Source: Thiohalomonas sp963783235 (GTDB lineage Bacteria > Pseudomonadota > Gammaproteobacteria > Thiohalomonadales > Thiohalomonadaceae). From it: a stretch of 64,000 nucleotides of DNA. The notes beneath the pieces are model-generated. The model was not told the DNA's origin and made no database searches. It was given only the letters and a program-made list of their open reading frames with translations. The translations under genes and the position numbers were made by a program. How positions within the stretch are numbered: position 1 is the first letter of the stretch; every line of letters begins with the position of its first letter. The stretch is from contig CAWAMN010000002.1 of the NCBI GenBank assembly GCA_963783235.1, positions 1,054,001-1,118,000 of the forward strand, written 5' to 3'. Positions 52,093 through 61,700 of this stretch are shown piece by piece.

Positions 52093-53340
52093 TTATTTTC
52101 CGGGGGTGAACTCCGGGTAGGCCTCCAGGCCGCACTCGGAGAGATCCACACCCTCGTACTCTTCGTCTTCGCTGACCCGCATGCCGATGATGGCCTTGAG
52201 GATCAGCCAGACCGCGAAGCTGGCACCGAAGACCCAGGCGAAGATAGTGCCGGTGCCGATGAGCTGGGCGCCGAGGGTGGCATCGGTGTTGGTCAGCGGT
52301 ACCGCGATGAGGCCCCAGATCCCGACCACGCCGTGGACGGAGATGGCGCCGACGGGGTCGTCGATCTTCAGCTTGTCGAGAGTGACGATGGAGAACACCA
52401 CCAGCACGCCGCCGATGCCGCCGATGAAGGTCGCGGCCAGGGCGCTCGGGGTCAGCGGCTCGGCGGTGATAGCCACCAGGCCGGCCAGGGCACCGTTCAG
52501 GGCCATGGTCAGGTCGGCCTTGCCGAACAGCAGACGGGCGGCGATGAGCGCGGCCACCACACCGCCGGCAGCGGCCATGTTGGTGTTAACGAAGATCATC
52601 GACACGGCATTGGCTTCGGCGACGTTGGAGACCATCAACTCGGAGCCGCCATTGAAGCCGAACCAGCCCATCCACAGGATGAAGGTACCCAGCGTGGCCA
52701 GCGGCAGGTTGGCACCGGGGATCGCATTCACCTCTCCGTTCTTGCCGTACTTGCCTTTTCGTGCGCCCAGCAACAGGACACCGGCCAGGGCCGCGGCGGC
52801 ACCCGTCAGGTGCACCACACCGGAGCCGGCGAAATCCTGGAAGCCGAGGCCGTCGAGGAAACCCCCGCCCCATTTCCAGAAACCCTGTACCGGGTAGATG
52901 AAACCGGTCATCACCACGGCAAAGGCGAGAAAGGTCCACAGTTTCATGCGCTCGGCCACGGCGCCGGAGACGATCGACATCGCGGTGGCCACGAACACGA
53001 CCTGGAAGAAGAAGTCGGACATATTCGAGTAGTAGGGCGCACCCTCACCGCCGGCGAGTACCGCTTCGGTGGCGTTATCGCCGCCGAGCAGGAAGCTCAG
53101 GCCCGGGATCACGGAGTTGATACTGTCGCCGTACATGATGTTGTAACCCACCAGCATGTACATGATGCAGGCGATGGCATACAGGGCGACGTTCTTGGTG
53201 AGTATCTCGGCGGTGTTCTTGGCCCGGACGAGTCCGGCCTCGAGCATGGAAAAACCGGCCGCCATCCACATGACCAGGACACCCGACATCAGGAAGTAAA
53301 ACGTGTCGAGCGCGTAAGCGAGTTCTTTTACAGCATCCAT
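52093..53340 (-). CDS. amtB: Ammonium transporter
   Basis: The 415-residue protein has about 11 membrane helices. Family motifs are LVMWMAAGFSMLEAGLVRAK, DFAGSGVVHLTGAAAALAGV (with the pore-lining His), ILWMGWFGFNGGSEL and AISVHGVVGIWGLIAV with the second pore His. It conducts ammonia across the inner membrane as a trimer. GAGGAGG precedes the ATG at 53340. It lies 13 bp downstream of glnK, which gates it. Confidence 0.96.
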   Translation of the reverse strand: MDAVKELAYALDTFYFLMSGVLVMWMAAGFSMLEAGLVRAKNTAEILTKNVALYAIACIMYMLVGYNIMYGDSINSVIPGLSFLLGGDNATEAVLAGGEGAPYYSNMSDFFFQVVFVATAMSIVSGAVAERMKLWTFLAFAVVMTGFIYPVQGFWKWGGGFLDGLGFQDFAGSGVVHLTGAAAALAGVLLLGARKGKYGKNGEVNAIPGANLPLATLGTFILWMGWFGFNGGSELMVSNVAEANAVSMIFVNTNMAAAGGVVAALIAARLLFGKADLTMALNGALAGLVAITAEPLTPSALAATFIGGIGGVLVVFSIVTLDKLKIDDPVGAISVHGVVGIWGLIAVPLTNTDATLGAQLIGTGTIFAWVFGASFAVWLILKAIIGMRVSEDEEYEGVDLSECGLEAYPEFTPGK

Positions 53341-53353
53341 TATGCAATCCTCC

Positions 53354-53692
53354 TCACAGGGCTTCCGGACCGGTCTCGCCGGTGCGGATGCGGACGGCCT
53401 GTTGGAGATCGAAGACGAAGATCTTGCCGTCGCCGATCTTGCCGGTGTTGGCGGCGCTGCTGATGGCCTCGATGACCTGGTCGACCAGCTCGGCGCCCAC
53501 CGCCGCTTCAACTTTTACCTTGGGCAGAAAGTCGACCACGTACTCCGCGCCTCGATAGAGTTCGGTGTGGCCCTTCTGCCGTCCGAAACCTTTGACTTCG
53601 GTGACGGTGATCCCCTGCACGCCGATATCCGACAGGGCCTCACGCACGTCATCGAGCTTAAAGGGCTTGATGATTGCAGTTACCAGTTTCAT
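53354..53692 (-). CDS. glnK: Nitrogen regulatory protein P-II
   Basis: The 112-residue trimeric signal protein has MKLVTAIIKPFKLDDVREAL, the T-loop GHTELYRGAEYVVDFLPKVK with the uridylylation site Tyr51, and GKIGDGKIFVFDLQQAVRIR. It senses ATP, ADP and 2-oxoglutarate and blocks AmtB when nitrogen is sufficient. GAAGGAGG lies upstream. Linkage to amtB identifies it as the GlnK type rather than GlnB. Confidence 0.95.
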   Translation of the reverse strand: MKLVTAIIKPFKLDDVREALSDIGVQGITVTEVKGFGRQKGHTELYRGAEYVVDFLPKVKVEAAVGAELVDQVIEAISSAANTGKIGDGKIFVFDLQQAVRIRTGETGPEAL

Positions 53693-53758
53693 GGGTTCTA
53701 CCCTCCTTCGGGGCGGCCGCCCCGAAAGGGGGCGGTCGCGGTTACGTGTTCGTTAAGA

Positions 53759-54487
53759 TCAGAACGTTTTGGTCCAGGAGACGCTGACGCGCGGGTCATC
53801 GAACTCCTTACCGGATGCGCTGGTGCCATCGATGTCGTTCTTATCGAGGGCGAGGGTGAACTCACCCATGTCGCCGGCGGATTTGGACAGGGCAATTTGG
53901 TAATGGCTGTAGTCGAGGTCGGCGTCAGCCTCTCCGTCATCATCGAAGGCGTAATGGCCGACGGTCAGGCCGAGACCGAAGTCCTGAGGAAGCTCAAAAG
54001 CGGCATCGGCGTAGTAGTAGAGGTCACCCTCGATGAAGGTTTCCGGAGTGCCGGACTCATCATCGATGTCGCTGGCGACGGTGTAGGCGAGTCCGGCCGA
54101 AAAGTTGGCGATGCTGCCGCTCAGGTAGAGTTCGGTGAAGTCCGCATCGTCGGTCAGCGGGTACATGTAGTTGGTGACGCCCAGGTCGTAACCGAAGTCA
54201 CCCACTTCACCGCCGAAGCCCAGGTAGAGGTCCTGCTCGTATTCGTTGTTGTCGCTGGTGTCACCGAAATCGACGGTCAACACCCAGGTACCGGCATAGA
54301 ATCCGGAGTCGTGGGCGTAGTCGACACCGCCGGAAACGGCCGTGCCATCGTCACTCTGGGTGACGCCGCGCCAGATGTAGTTGCTGGTGGCCCCGATGTT
54401 GGCGGTCACCTCAGCGATGGCAGCGCTGCTGCCCAAAGTGGCGGCGGCGATGGAAGCGGCGACCAGGGTCTTTGCGAACGTATTCAT
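53759..54487 (-). CDS. TorF family putative outer-membrane porin
   Basis: The 242-residue protein has a signal peptide (AASIAAATLGSSAAIAEVTA) and the TorF start ATSNYIWRGVTQSDDGTAVS. Alternating, acidic and aromatic-rich strands (YDLGVTNYMYPLTDDADFTE; YYYADAAFELPQDFGLGLTV) fit a small beta-barrel. It ends in phenylalanine (SWTKTF), as outer membrane proteins do. It is the first gene of the glnK-amtB group, behind a sigma-54 type promoter, so it probably admits nitrogen compounds through the outer membrane. Confidence 0.88.
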   Translation of the reverse strand: MNTFAKTLVAASIAAATLGSSAAIAEVTANIGATSNYIWRGVTQSDDGTAVSGGVDYAHDSGFYAGTWVLTVDFGDTSDNNEYEQDLYLGFGGEVGDFGYDLGVTNYMYPLTDDADFTELYLSGSIANFSAGLAYTVASDIDDESGTPETFIEGDLYYYADAAFELPQDFGLGLTVGHYAFDDDGEADADLDYSHYQIALSKSAGDMGEFTLALDKNDIDGTSASGKEFDDPRVSVSWTKTF

Positions 54488-54554
54488 TATTTCTGCTCTC
54501 CTAGGTTTGTTCGGGTACTGAAGGAGTTGTTTTATTTGCCCTCACCCCGATGTC

Positions 54555-54570
54555 TGCATCAGCTGTGCCA
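54555..54570 (-). promoter_or_regulatory. Sigma-54 (RpoN) type promoter for torF-glnK-amtB
   Basis: On the minus strand TGGCACAGCTGATGCA matches the -24/-12 pattern TGGCAC-N5-TTGCA with one mismatch. It lies 68 bp upstream of the TorF start. This fits NtrC-controlled expression under nitrogen limitation. Confidence 0.7.
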
Positions 54571-54745
54571 CATCGATAAATGCGTTGTAATACCGGCAGT
54601 TACCTCACGAGCTCGCTTGCGAAACGTAAGCACGCGCACCAAAACTGAATTCGGGGGAACGCCTGGCGCACTGAAACGGTGCGGAGGAGACGGGCGGGAA
54701 ACGAATGCCTTACACTTGGCTAAAAACCACAGGGGAGAACGAGCA

Positions 54746-55021
54746 ATGGATACCCGATTTATCGACGATCTGGCCAAACGGCTGACGGGAGCCCTGCCTC
54801 AGGGTGTCCGCGATCTGCAGAACGACCTGGAAAAGAATTTCCGCGCGGTACTGCAGTCCAGCTTCGCCCGGCTGGATCTGGTGACCCGCGAGGAGTTCGA
54901 GGTACAGGCACAGGTACTCGCAAAGACCCGCAGCAAGCTGGAGGCACTCGAGAAACGCGTAGCGGAGATGGAAAACCCGACCTCGGGAGAGTCCGGCGAC
55001 TCCGACCAGTCCACCCCGTAG
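54746..55021 (+). CDS. ubiK: Ubiquinone biosynthesis accessory factor UbiK
   Basis: The 91-residue protein has FIDDLAKRLTGALPQGVRDL, QNDLEKNFRAVLQSSFARLD and REEFEVQAQVLAKTRSKLEA, ending in a coiled coil and an acidic tail. This is the BMFP/UbiK family, which assists the UbiJ-lipid complex in aerobic ubiquinone synthesis and can bind membranes. GGGGAG precedes the ATG. In many gammaproteobacteria ubiK precedes comM; here a DoxX gene and an amidohydrolase gene lie between them. Confidence 0.9.
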   Translation: MDTRFIDDLAKRLTGALPQGVRDLQNDLEKNFRAVLQSSFARLDLVTREEFEVQAQVLAKTRSKLEALEKRVAEMENPTSGESGDSDQSTP

Positions 55022-55174
55022 AAAGGCGAACCCGCCCCCGTTCGGCATCCTGCCTTGACAGGGGACCCTGGGTAGTCGCGGCGGGAAACCGCTCCAATTG
55101 GGGCAGCTTCCACCGGCCATCCGACCGAATCCGGCTACCCTTGTTGATAGGTTTCGGCGGCAACGGAGGCAACC

Positions 55175-55570
55175 ATGCGGGGGGGAATGGCCGACGAGGT
55201 CGGCAAGCTGGTTCTGCGGCTGACGCTTGGCGTTCTGATTCTGCTCCACGGGATCGCCAAAATCACCGGCGGTGTTGAATCCATCGAACAGATGGTGGAG
55301 GGCGCTGGGCTTCCCGGTTTCGTGGCCTACGGCGCCTATCTGGGTGAAGTGCTCGGGCCGGTTCTTCTTTTGATCGGCTGGTATGCGCGGGTCGGGGCCG
55401 GACTCATCGCCCTGAATATGCTCTTCGCCTTCGCTCTGGTACACAGTGGCGAGCTGTTGGACAGGACCGATTCCGGCGGCTGGGCACTCGAACTGCAGGG
55501 CATGTACCTGTTCACAGCCATCACCTTGATATTAACCGGACCGGGTCGGTTGAGCGTGAATCAGCGGTGA
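55175..55570 (+). CDS. DoxX family membrane protein
   Basis: The 131-residue protein has four membrane helices. It contains RLTLGVLILLHGIAKITGGV, PGFVAYGAYLGEVLGPVLLL and GMYLFTAITLILTGPGRLSV, the conserved DoxX pattern with the GxxKxxG-like turn after helix 1. DoxX proteins include thiosulfate:quinone oxidoreductase subunits and general membrane oxidoreductase partners; the specific role is not shown. GGAGG precedes the ATG. Confidence 0.88.
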   Translation: MRGGMADEVGKLVLRLTLGVLILLHGIAKITGGVESIEQMVEGAGLPGFVAYGAYLGEVLGPVLLLIGWYARVGAGLIALNMLFAFALVHSGELLDRTDSGGWALELQGMYLFTAITLILTGPGRLSVNQR

Positions 55571-55574
55571 GGAA

Positions 55575-55633
55575 TTGATTCCCCTCACACCGGCCCTCTG
55601 CCGGAAGGAAAGGTTGTTTCAATAGCCTGCTAA
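55575..55633. mobile_element. Right-end remnant of the CAGGCTGTTG miniature element
   Basis: TTGATTCCCCTCACACCGGC, CCTCTGCCGG and GTTGTTTCAATAGCCTGCTAA match the right half of the element at 27802-27942, including the CTAA flank. The left half is absent. Confidence 0.65.
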
Positions 55634-55657
55634 ACCGCTTTGGACACGGAGAGCCAG

Positions 55658-57124
55658 ATGGAAAAGGATTTCGATCCCGAGGGGCGTCGCCTTCCCATAA
55701 AGGTCGATTCGACGTCAAATGGCGAGTTCACGCCAAGGGCGCTGAATCGGGTGGAGCGCGCCGCCAACGCGCATGCCCAGTGCTTTGTCGGGGATACCGC
55801 CAAGGCCGTCGGTCTCGGGCGGCGTGCCTTTCTGAAAACACTGGCGGGCTCCGCCGCCACCCTATTCGCCTTCAATGAGGTGTTCGCCCGCTCCGGCCTT
55901 ACCGGCGGTTTCTTCGATATTCCCCGCGACGCTCCCTACGACGCGGCACAGGCCGAAGCGGCCATCGGCGGCGATGAGTTCATCTTCGATATCCAGACGC
56001 ACTGTGTCGACCCTTCCGGTAATTGGGCCAAGGGCGAGAGCGGCGAAAAATGGCGCTATGTCCTCAACCAGCTTTTTTCGCAGCGGAGAAAGTGCGAAGG
56101 GGATTCCTGGGACTGCTATTCGGCCGAACAGCTGGTCAAGGAGGTGTTTCTCGACAGCGACACCGACGTCGCCGTGGTCTCGGCGCTGTGGGGCGGTCAG
56201 GGCACCAACCCGACACCCATCGACTACGCCGCCGAAGCCCGTGCCCTGATCAATACCGCGGGCAACCGCCAGCGGTGCCTCATCCATGGCGGCGTGATGC
56301 CCAACGAACCCGGCGCACTGGCGTTCATGGAGGTCCAGGCCCGCGAATACGGCGTCTCCGCGTGGAAAGTCTACCCGCAGTGGGGCCCCGATGGCGTGGG
56401 CTACTTCATGGACGACCCTGATGTGGGGATACCGTTTATTGAAAGGGCCCGTGAACTTGACGTTAAGCTTATCTGCGCCCACCGTGGCCTCTCCCTCGCG
56501 GGCTTCGCCTTCGAATATTCCGATCCCGCCGACATCGCCCGGGTCGCCGCCCGCTTTTCGGATGTCACCTTCATTTGCTACCACTCCGGCTATGAGCCGG
56601 GCATCACCGAAGGCCCCTACAATCCGAACGCCGAATACGGCGTCGATCGCCTGATCAGTGCCCATCAGGAAAATGGATTCTCACGCAACCAGGGCAACCT
56701 CTACGCCGAACTGGGGACCGTCTGGCGCGTGCTGATGAGCAAGCCCGACCAGGCGGCCCACTTCATGGGCAAACTGCTCAAGTATTTCGGCGAGGAACGC
56801 ATCTGCTGGGGCACCGATGCCCTCTGGTATGGGAGCCCGCAGGATCAGATCCAGGCGTTTCGCTGTTTCCAGATCTCGGAGGAATTCCAGGAGCGCTACG
56901 GTTATCCGCCGCTCACCCCGGAGGCCAAGCGCCGGATCTTCGGCATCAACGCGGCGCAGCCGTATGGAGTCGATGTTTCCGAAACGCGGCTGGCCACCCG
57001 CACGGACGCCCTGGCGCAGCTTAAACGGCAGTATGCGGCTCATGGCAATCCGAGCTTCCAGACCTTCGGCCCCAGGACGCGCCGCGACTTTCTGAGTGGA
57101 CTAAACAGCGACGGGCGTCCGTAG
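55658..57124 (+). CDS. Tat-exported amidohydrolase (PF04909) family protein
   Basis: The 488-residue protein has an unusually late twin-arginine signal (GRRAFLKTLAGSAATLFAFN, about residue 54), suggesting periplasmic export with a cofactor or metal. The enzyme domain shows FIFDIQTHCVDPSGNW, AEQLVKEVFLDSDTDVAVVS, LIHGGVMPN, ICAHRGLSLAGF, TFICYHSGYEPG and ICWGTDALWYGSPQDQIQAF. The His, Asp and Glu placement fits amidohydrolase-2 decarboxylases/hydrolases. The substrate is unknown. GGAG precedes ATG 55658; a TTG six codons earlier is weaker. Confidence 0.85.
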   Translation: MEKDFDPEGRRLPIKVDSTSNGEFTPRALNRVERAANAHAQCFVGDTAKAVGLGRRAFLKTLAGSAATLFAFNEVFARSGLTGGFFDIPRDAPYDAAQAEAAIGGDEFIFDIQTHCVDPSGNWAKGESGEKWRYVLNQLFSQRRKCEGDSWDCYSAEQLVKEVFLDSDTDVAVVSALWGGQGTNPTPIDYAAEARALINTAGNRQRCLIHGGVMPNEPGALAFMEVQAREYGVSAWKVYPQWGPDGVGYFMDDPDVGIPFIERARELDVKLICAHRGLSLAGFAFEYSDPADIARVAARFSDVTFICYHSGYEPGITEGPYNPNAEYGVDRLISAHQENGFSRNQGNLYAELGTVWRVLMSKPDQAAHFMGKLLKYFGEERICWGTDALWYGSPQDQIQAFRCFQISEEFQERYGYPPLTPEAKRRIFGINAAQPYGVDVSETRLATRTDALAQLKRQYAAHGNPSFQTFGPRTRRDFLSGLNSDGRP

Positions 57125-57201
57125 GGGGGCTAGCCCTCAACAGAAGCGGCAAAGTCTGTTAGGCTCCGACGGCACAAAGCCTAGCCAGGGAATCCAAGGC
57201 C

Positions 57202-58716
57202 ATGTCGCTCGCTGTCGTCTACAGCCGGGCCGGCGTCGGGATCGACGCCCCGGAAGTCATTGTGGAAGTCCATCTGGGTGGAGGGCTGCCATCGCTCTCC
57301 ACCGTCGGCCTGCCGGAAGCGGCGGTCAAGGAGAGCAAGGACCGCGTCCGCGGTGCGCTCGCCACCGCCGGCTTCGAATTCCCCGCCCGTCGGATCACCG
57401 TGAACCTCGCCCCCGCCGATCTGCCCAAGGAGGGCGGGCGGTTCGACCTGCCCATCGCCATCGGCATTCTCGCCGCCTCCGGCCAGATTCCGACCGAAGC
57501 ACTCAAGGGATATGAATTTCTCGGCGAACTGGCCCTCTCCGGTGCGCTACGGCCTATTCGCGGCGCGTTGCCCGCCGCCCTGCAGGCGCGCCGTTCCGGA
57601 CGCTCGTTGATTCTGCCTGAGGAGAATGCCGGCGAGGCGGCCCTGGTCAACGATGCCCGCATCATCGGCGCGCCCCATTTGCTGGAGGTCTGCGCGCACC
57701 TGCACGGCCAGAGTCCTCTGCCCATGGCGGAGGCGGAAATCAGGAGCGCCCCACTCAACCTCCCGGATCTGGCCGACGTTCGGGGACAGCACCAGGCCAA
57801 GCGCGTGCTGGAGATCGCCGCCGCCGGGGGACATTCGTTGTTGATGACCGGCCCCCCGGGGACCGGCAAAACCATGCTCGCGGAACGCTTGCCGGGCATA
57901 CTGCCCCCCATGTCCGAGGAGGAGGCGGTAGAGAGCGCCGCTCTGGCCTCGATCAGCGACCGGGGCTTCACCTCCGAACACTGGGGGATCCGGCCTTTTC
58001 GCTCACCGCACCATACCGCCTCGGGCGCGGCACTGGTCGGTGGCGGGAGTCAACCGCGTCCGGGAGAGGTGAGCCTCGCCCATGGCGGCGTTCTGTTTCT
58101 CGATGAGTTGCCCGAATTCGATCGCCGCGTGCTCGAAGTCCTTCGCGAGCCGCTGGAGTCGGGCACGATCACCATTTCCCGGGCTGCCCGCCAGTCACGA
58201 TTTCCGGCGCGTTTCCAACTGCTCGCCGCCATGAATCCCTGCCCCTGTGGCTATCTCACCCATCCGAATGGCCGCTGCCACTGCACGGCCGAACAGGTTC
58301 AACGCTATCGCGCCCGGATATCCGGACCACTTCTGGATCGGATCGATCTGCAGCTGGAAATTCCACCACTGCCCCGCGAACTCCTGCGAGGCGATTCCCG
58401 TGGAGAACCGAGCGCAGCTGTACAGGAGCGGGTGAATCAAACCCGGGAGCGACAAGTGCGACGTGCCGGCAAACCCAATGCCCTTCTCGATGCGCGCGAA
58501 ACCGAGTCCTTTTGCCGACTGTCCGATCGGGAAGCGGCGCTGTTGGAGCAGGCCGTGGAGCGGTTGGGGTTATCGGCGCGGGCCTATCACCGGGTGCTTC
58601 GCGTAGCGCGCACCATCGCCGATCTGGGGCAGAGTGAATCCATCGAGGCGCCGCACATCAGTGAAGCGATCGGCTACCGCAAGCTGGATCGGATGACACC
58701 CCATCCGGTGAACTGA
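57202..58716 (+). CDS. comM: YifB/ComM family Mg chelatase-like helicase
   Basis: The 504-residue AAA+ protein starts with a Lon-protease-like fold (HLGGGLPSLSTVGLPEAAVK). It then has Walker A TGPPGTGKTMLAERLPGILP near residue 217, GGVLFLDELPEFDRRVLEVL as Walker B, and PFRSPHHTASGAALVGGG. A zinc-like CPCGYL-HP-GRCHC segment follows. ComM is a hexameric helicase that promotes branch migration during natural transformation. Length matches the family (about 500). Confidence 0.95.
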   Translation: MSLAVVYSRAGVGIDAPEVIVEVHLGGGLPSLSTVGLPEAAVKESKDRVRGALATAGFEFPARRITVNLAPADLPKEGGRFDLPIAIGILAASGQIPTEALKGYEFLGELALSGALRPIRGALPAALQARRSGRSLILPEENAGEAALVNDARIIGAPHLLEVCAHLHGQSPLPMAEAEIRSAPLNLPDLADVRGQHQAKRVLEIAAAGGHSLLMTGPPGTGKTMLAERLPGILPPMSEEEAVESAALASISDRGFTSEHWGIRPFRSPHHTASGAALVGGGSQPRPGEVSLAHGGVLFLDELPEFDRRVLEVLREPLESGTITISRAARQSRFPARFQLLAAMNPCPCGYLTHPNGRCHCTAEQVQRYRARISGPLLDRIDLQLEIPPLPRELLRGDSRGEPSAAVQERVNQTRERQVRRAGKPNALLDARETESFCRLSDREAALLEQAVERLGLSARAYHRVLRVARTIADLGQSESIEAPHISEAIGYRKLDRMTPHPVN

Positions 58717-58758
58717 CCGGGAGTTCCGGACGCCGGGGATCAGGCCCGGTGATACGAC

Positions 58759-61700
58759 TCAACCATTTCCGGTCTGCCGGTGCGAAAGACACAAGGCCCG
58801 CACCGTTTCTCCCAGCTCAGTCCCCTCAGGGGCGACGAGAACCCGTTCGACAAGGCCGCGAACGGCAAATTCCGGCTGGCGTTCGGCGATGAGAAGGCGA
58901 CCGACCTCGGGATAGAGCTGTCCCACCCGGCGAAGGAATTCGGTGACCGCCATGCCGGGCAGATGCTGCCCGGTGATGACCACCTGAATATCCCGGCGCG
59001 CCAAAAGCTCGAAGGCCTCCTCGGTGCTCTCAACGAACAGGGGGCGGCACGGAGTCTCACCCGCGGCAAGCTGTTTTACCCACTTCGAACCGTTCCGGTC
59101 CATACACACCAATACCGATGGTGCACCGATCTGTTCCGGGAGTTCGAACGGCGTCTCCTGCCGGAGCATCGTTTCGATCGTCTCGGCCGGTCGCGGCCGG
59201 CTGAACAGGTAACCCTGCACCTCGTTGCAGCCGTGGCGCATCAGGTATCTGAGTTGCCCTTCGGTCTCAACCCCCTCGGCAATCACCTGCAGGTTCAGAC
59301 TCTGCGCCATGCCGATGATGGTGAGGGCGATGGCCGCATCGTCCGGATCGGAGGTCACATCCCGAACAAACGATTGGTCGATCTTCAGCTTGTCGAAGGG
59401 GAATCGTTTGAGTTGGCTCAAACTCGAATAACCGGTTCCGAAATCGTCGATGGACAGCGTTACCCCGAGCTCCTTCAGACGTCGCAGCTTTGAGAGCATT
59501 TCGACCGGATCGTCCATCACCGAACTTTCGGTCAGTTCCAGTTCGAGATAACCGGAGTCCAGCCCGGTCTTTTCCAGTATGCGGCGCAGGAGCCGGAACA
59601 GTTCACCCCGGGCCAGTTGGCGGGCCGACAGATTGACGGCCATCGAGATCGGCGCCAGCCCCGCAGCCTGCCAGGCCTTGTTCTGTTCACAGGCCTGTCG
59701 CAGCACCCAATCACCCAGCGGTACGATCAGCCCGCTCTCCTCGGCCAGGGGGATAAAGCGGCCGGGAGAGACCAGGCCGAGTTCCGGGTGCTGCCACCGC
59801 ACCAGGGCTTCCACCCCGGTAACCCGGCCCGTCGACAGATCGACCTGCGGCTGGTAATGGAGTAACAACTCACCCTGGTCGATAGCCCGCCGGAGTTGCC
59901 GCTCCAGAGTGAGACGCTCCAACAGCCGGGTGTTCAAATCCTCGGTATAGAAATGGATGCTGTCGCCACCCAGCTCTTTGGCCCGGTACATCGCTGCGTC
60001 GGCGTTCTTGAGGAGCGTGACGCTGTCACCGCCATCGCGGGGAAACAGCGTGGCGCCAATGCTGATCGTGGTTTCCAGCTGGTTCCCCTCGATTTCCATC
60101 GCTTCGGAGACGGCACCGAGTATTCGTTCGGCGACGATGTTGACGTCCTCGAGGCGGTTCAAATCCGGTAGCAAAAAGACGAATTCGTCCCCCCCGTAGC
60201 GGGCCACGGTATCGCCTTCGCGACTACAGTCGTCCAGGCGCCGCGCCACCACCTTGAGTAACTCATCACCGACTCGATGTCCGAGGGTATCGTTGATAAC
60301 TTTGAATTGATCGAGGTCGAGGAACAGCACGGCGATCGTGCCATGGTGGCGTGTCGCGTAGACGAGCGCCTGGTCGATGCGATCCTGCAGCAGGTTACGG
60401 TTGGGTAGACCGGTGAGCTCGTCGTGCTGCGATTGATACTCCAGTTCCTCCTCGTAACGCTTGTGTTCGGTGATGTCGTTCAGGACACCGACACAGTGGG
60501 TCGTGTTACCGGTGCTGTCATGAGCCGGGGAAACATGAAGCTCGTTCCAGAACAGGGATCCATCCTTCCGGTAATTCCTCAGGATGGCGTGGCCTTCGCG
60601 ATGATTCTCCAGGGCGTCGGCGATCTTCTGCAGTTCAGGCCGGTCGCGGTTATCGGTCCTGAGGAAAACGGCGTTTTGTCCCAGGGCTTCACGCTTTGAG
60701 AAACCGGTGATCTGCTCGAAAGCCGGATTGACATAAATCAGTGGGAAACCTTCCCGCGTGGCGTCCGCGATGAAGATGCCGTTACTGCTGACATCGAGGG
60801 CGCGGTTGCGGATGAGAAGACCGGCCTCCGCGGCGTGGAGCGCCTCACCGGAGCGCAGCGTTCGAAGACCAAAGGCCAAATCCGCCGCCAGCTCGCTCAG
60901 AAGGAGCACCTCCCCTTCGTCGAAGCTGTCCCTCTCCGCAGCATAGATACTCAGCGCACCGACCGGGCCTTCACCGGTTTCCAGCGGAAGACTGATTACG
61001 GATCGGAATCCCCGCTTGTGAGCGGATTGTGCCCACGGCTTGAAGTCACCATCCGAGCCGATATCGCGGATGATGGAGGGCATACCGGTGCGTACCGCCC
61101 TCCCCACGGGACCTTTTCCGTGAGGGGTGTCATCGCAGGTGACGGTGATTTCGTCCAGGTAGCCCGCCGACAAGCCCGCTTCGCAGACGGGCAGGATCTC
61201 GGGACCGTCATCGGAGACAAAACCCACCCACGCGAAACGGTAGCCACCGACCTCCACCAGATTGTTGCAAAAGGTCCTCAACAATTCCTCTTCGCTGACG
61301 GCCCTTACCAGCGCCTGATTGCATTCACTGAGGACCGCATGGGTGCGATTGAGACGACGCAGGTAGGCTTCCGTGCGTTTGCTCTCGGAGATATCCCGGG
61401 CAATGGCCGAGAAGTGCTCGGGTTGACCGTCCCCGCCGCCGTGAGCGAGTACGACGATCGACACGGGTATGGCAACCCCGTCGGTGGAGGCCAGCATCAG
61501 CTCGCCGCTCCAGACACCCTGCTCCGCGGCGGCCGGCAGCACCTCCTGTTGCACTTGCTCCCAGCTTTCGGCGGTGAGGTACTGCTCCATGCTCGTTTCG
61601 GTGACATCCGCTGCCGAATCCAGGCCGATGATCTTCCGCCCTGCCGCATTGATGTAAACCAGCCGCCGGGTCCGTGCATCGGCCATGGCGGCAAAGTCGG

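Noticed and set aside
52039..53463. 474-codon His/Asp-rich frame opposite amtB
   Set aside because: It is the reverse reading of AmtB codons; no ribosome site and low-complexity composition.
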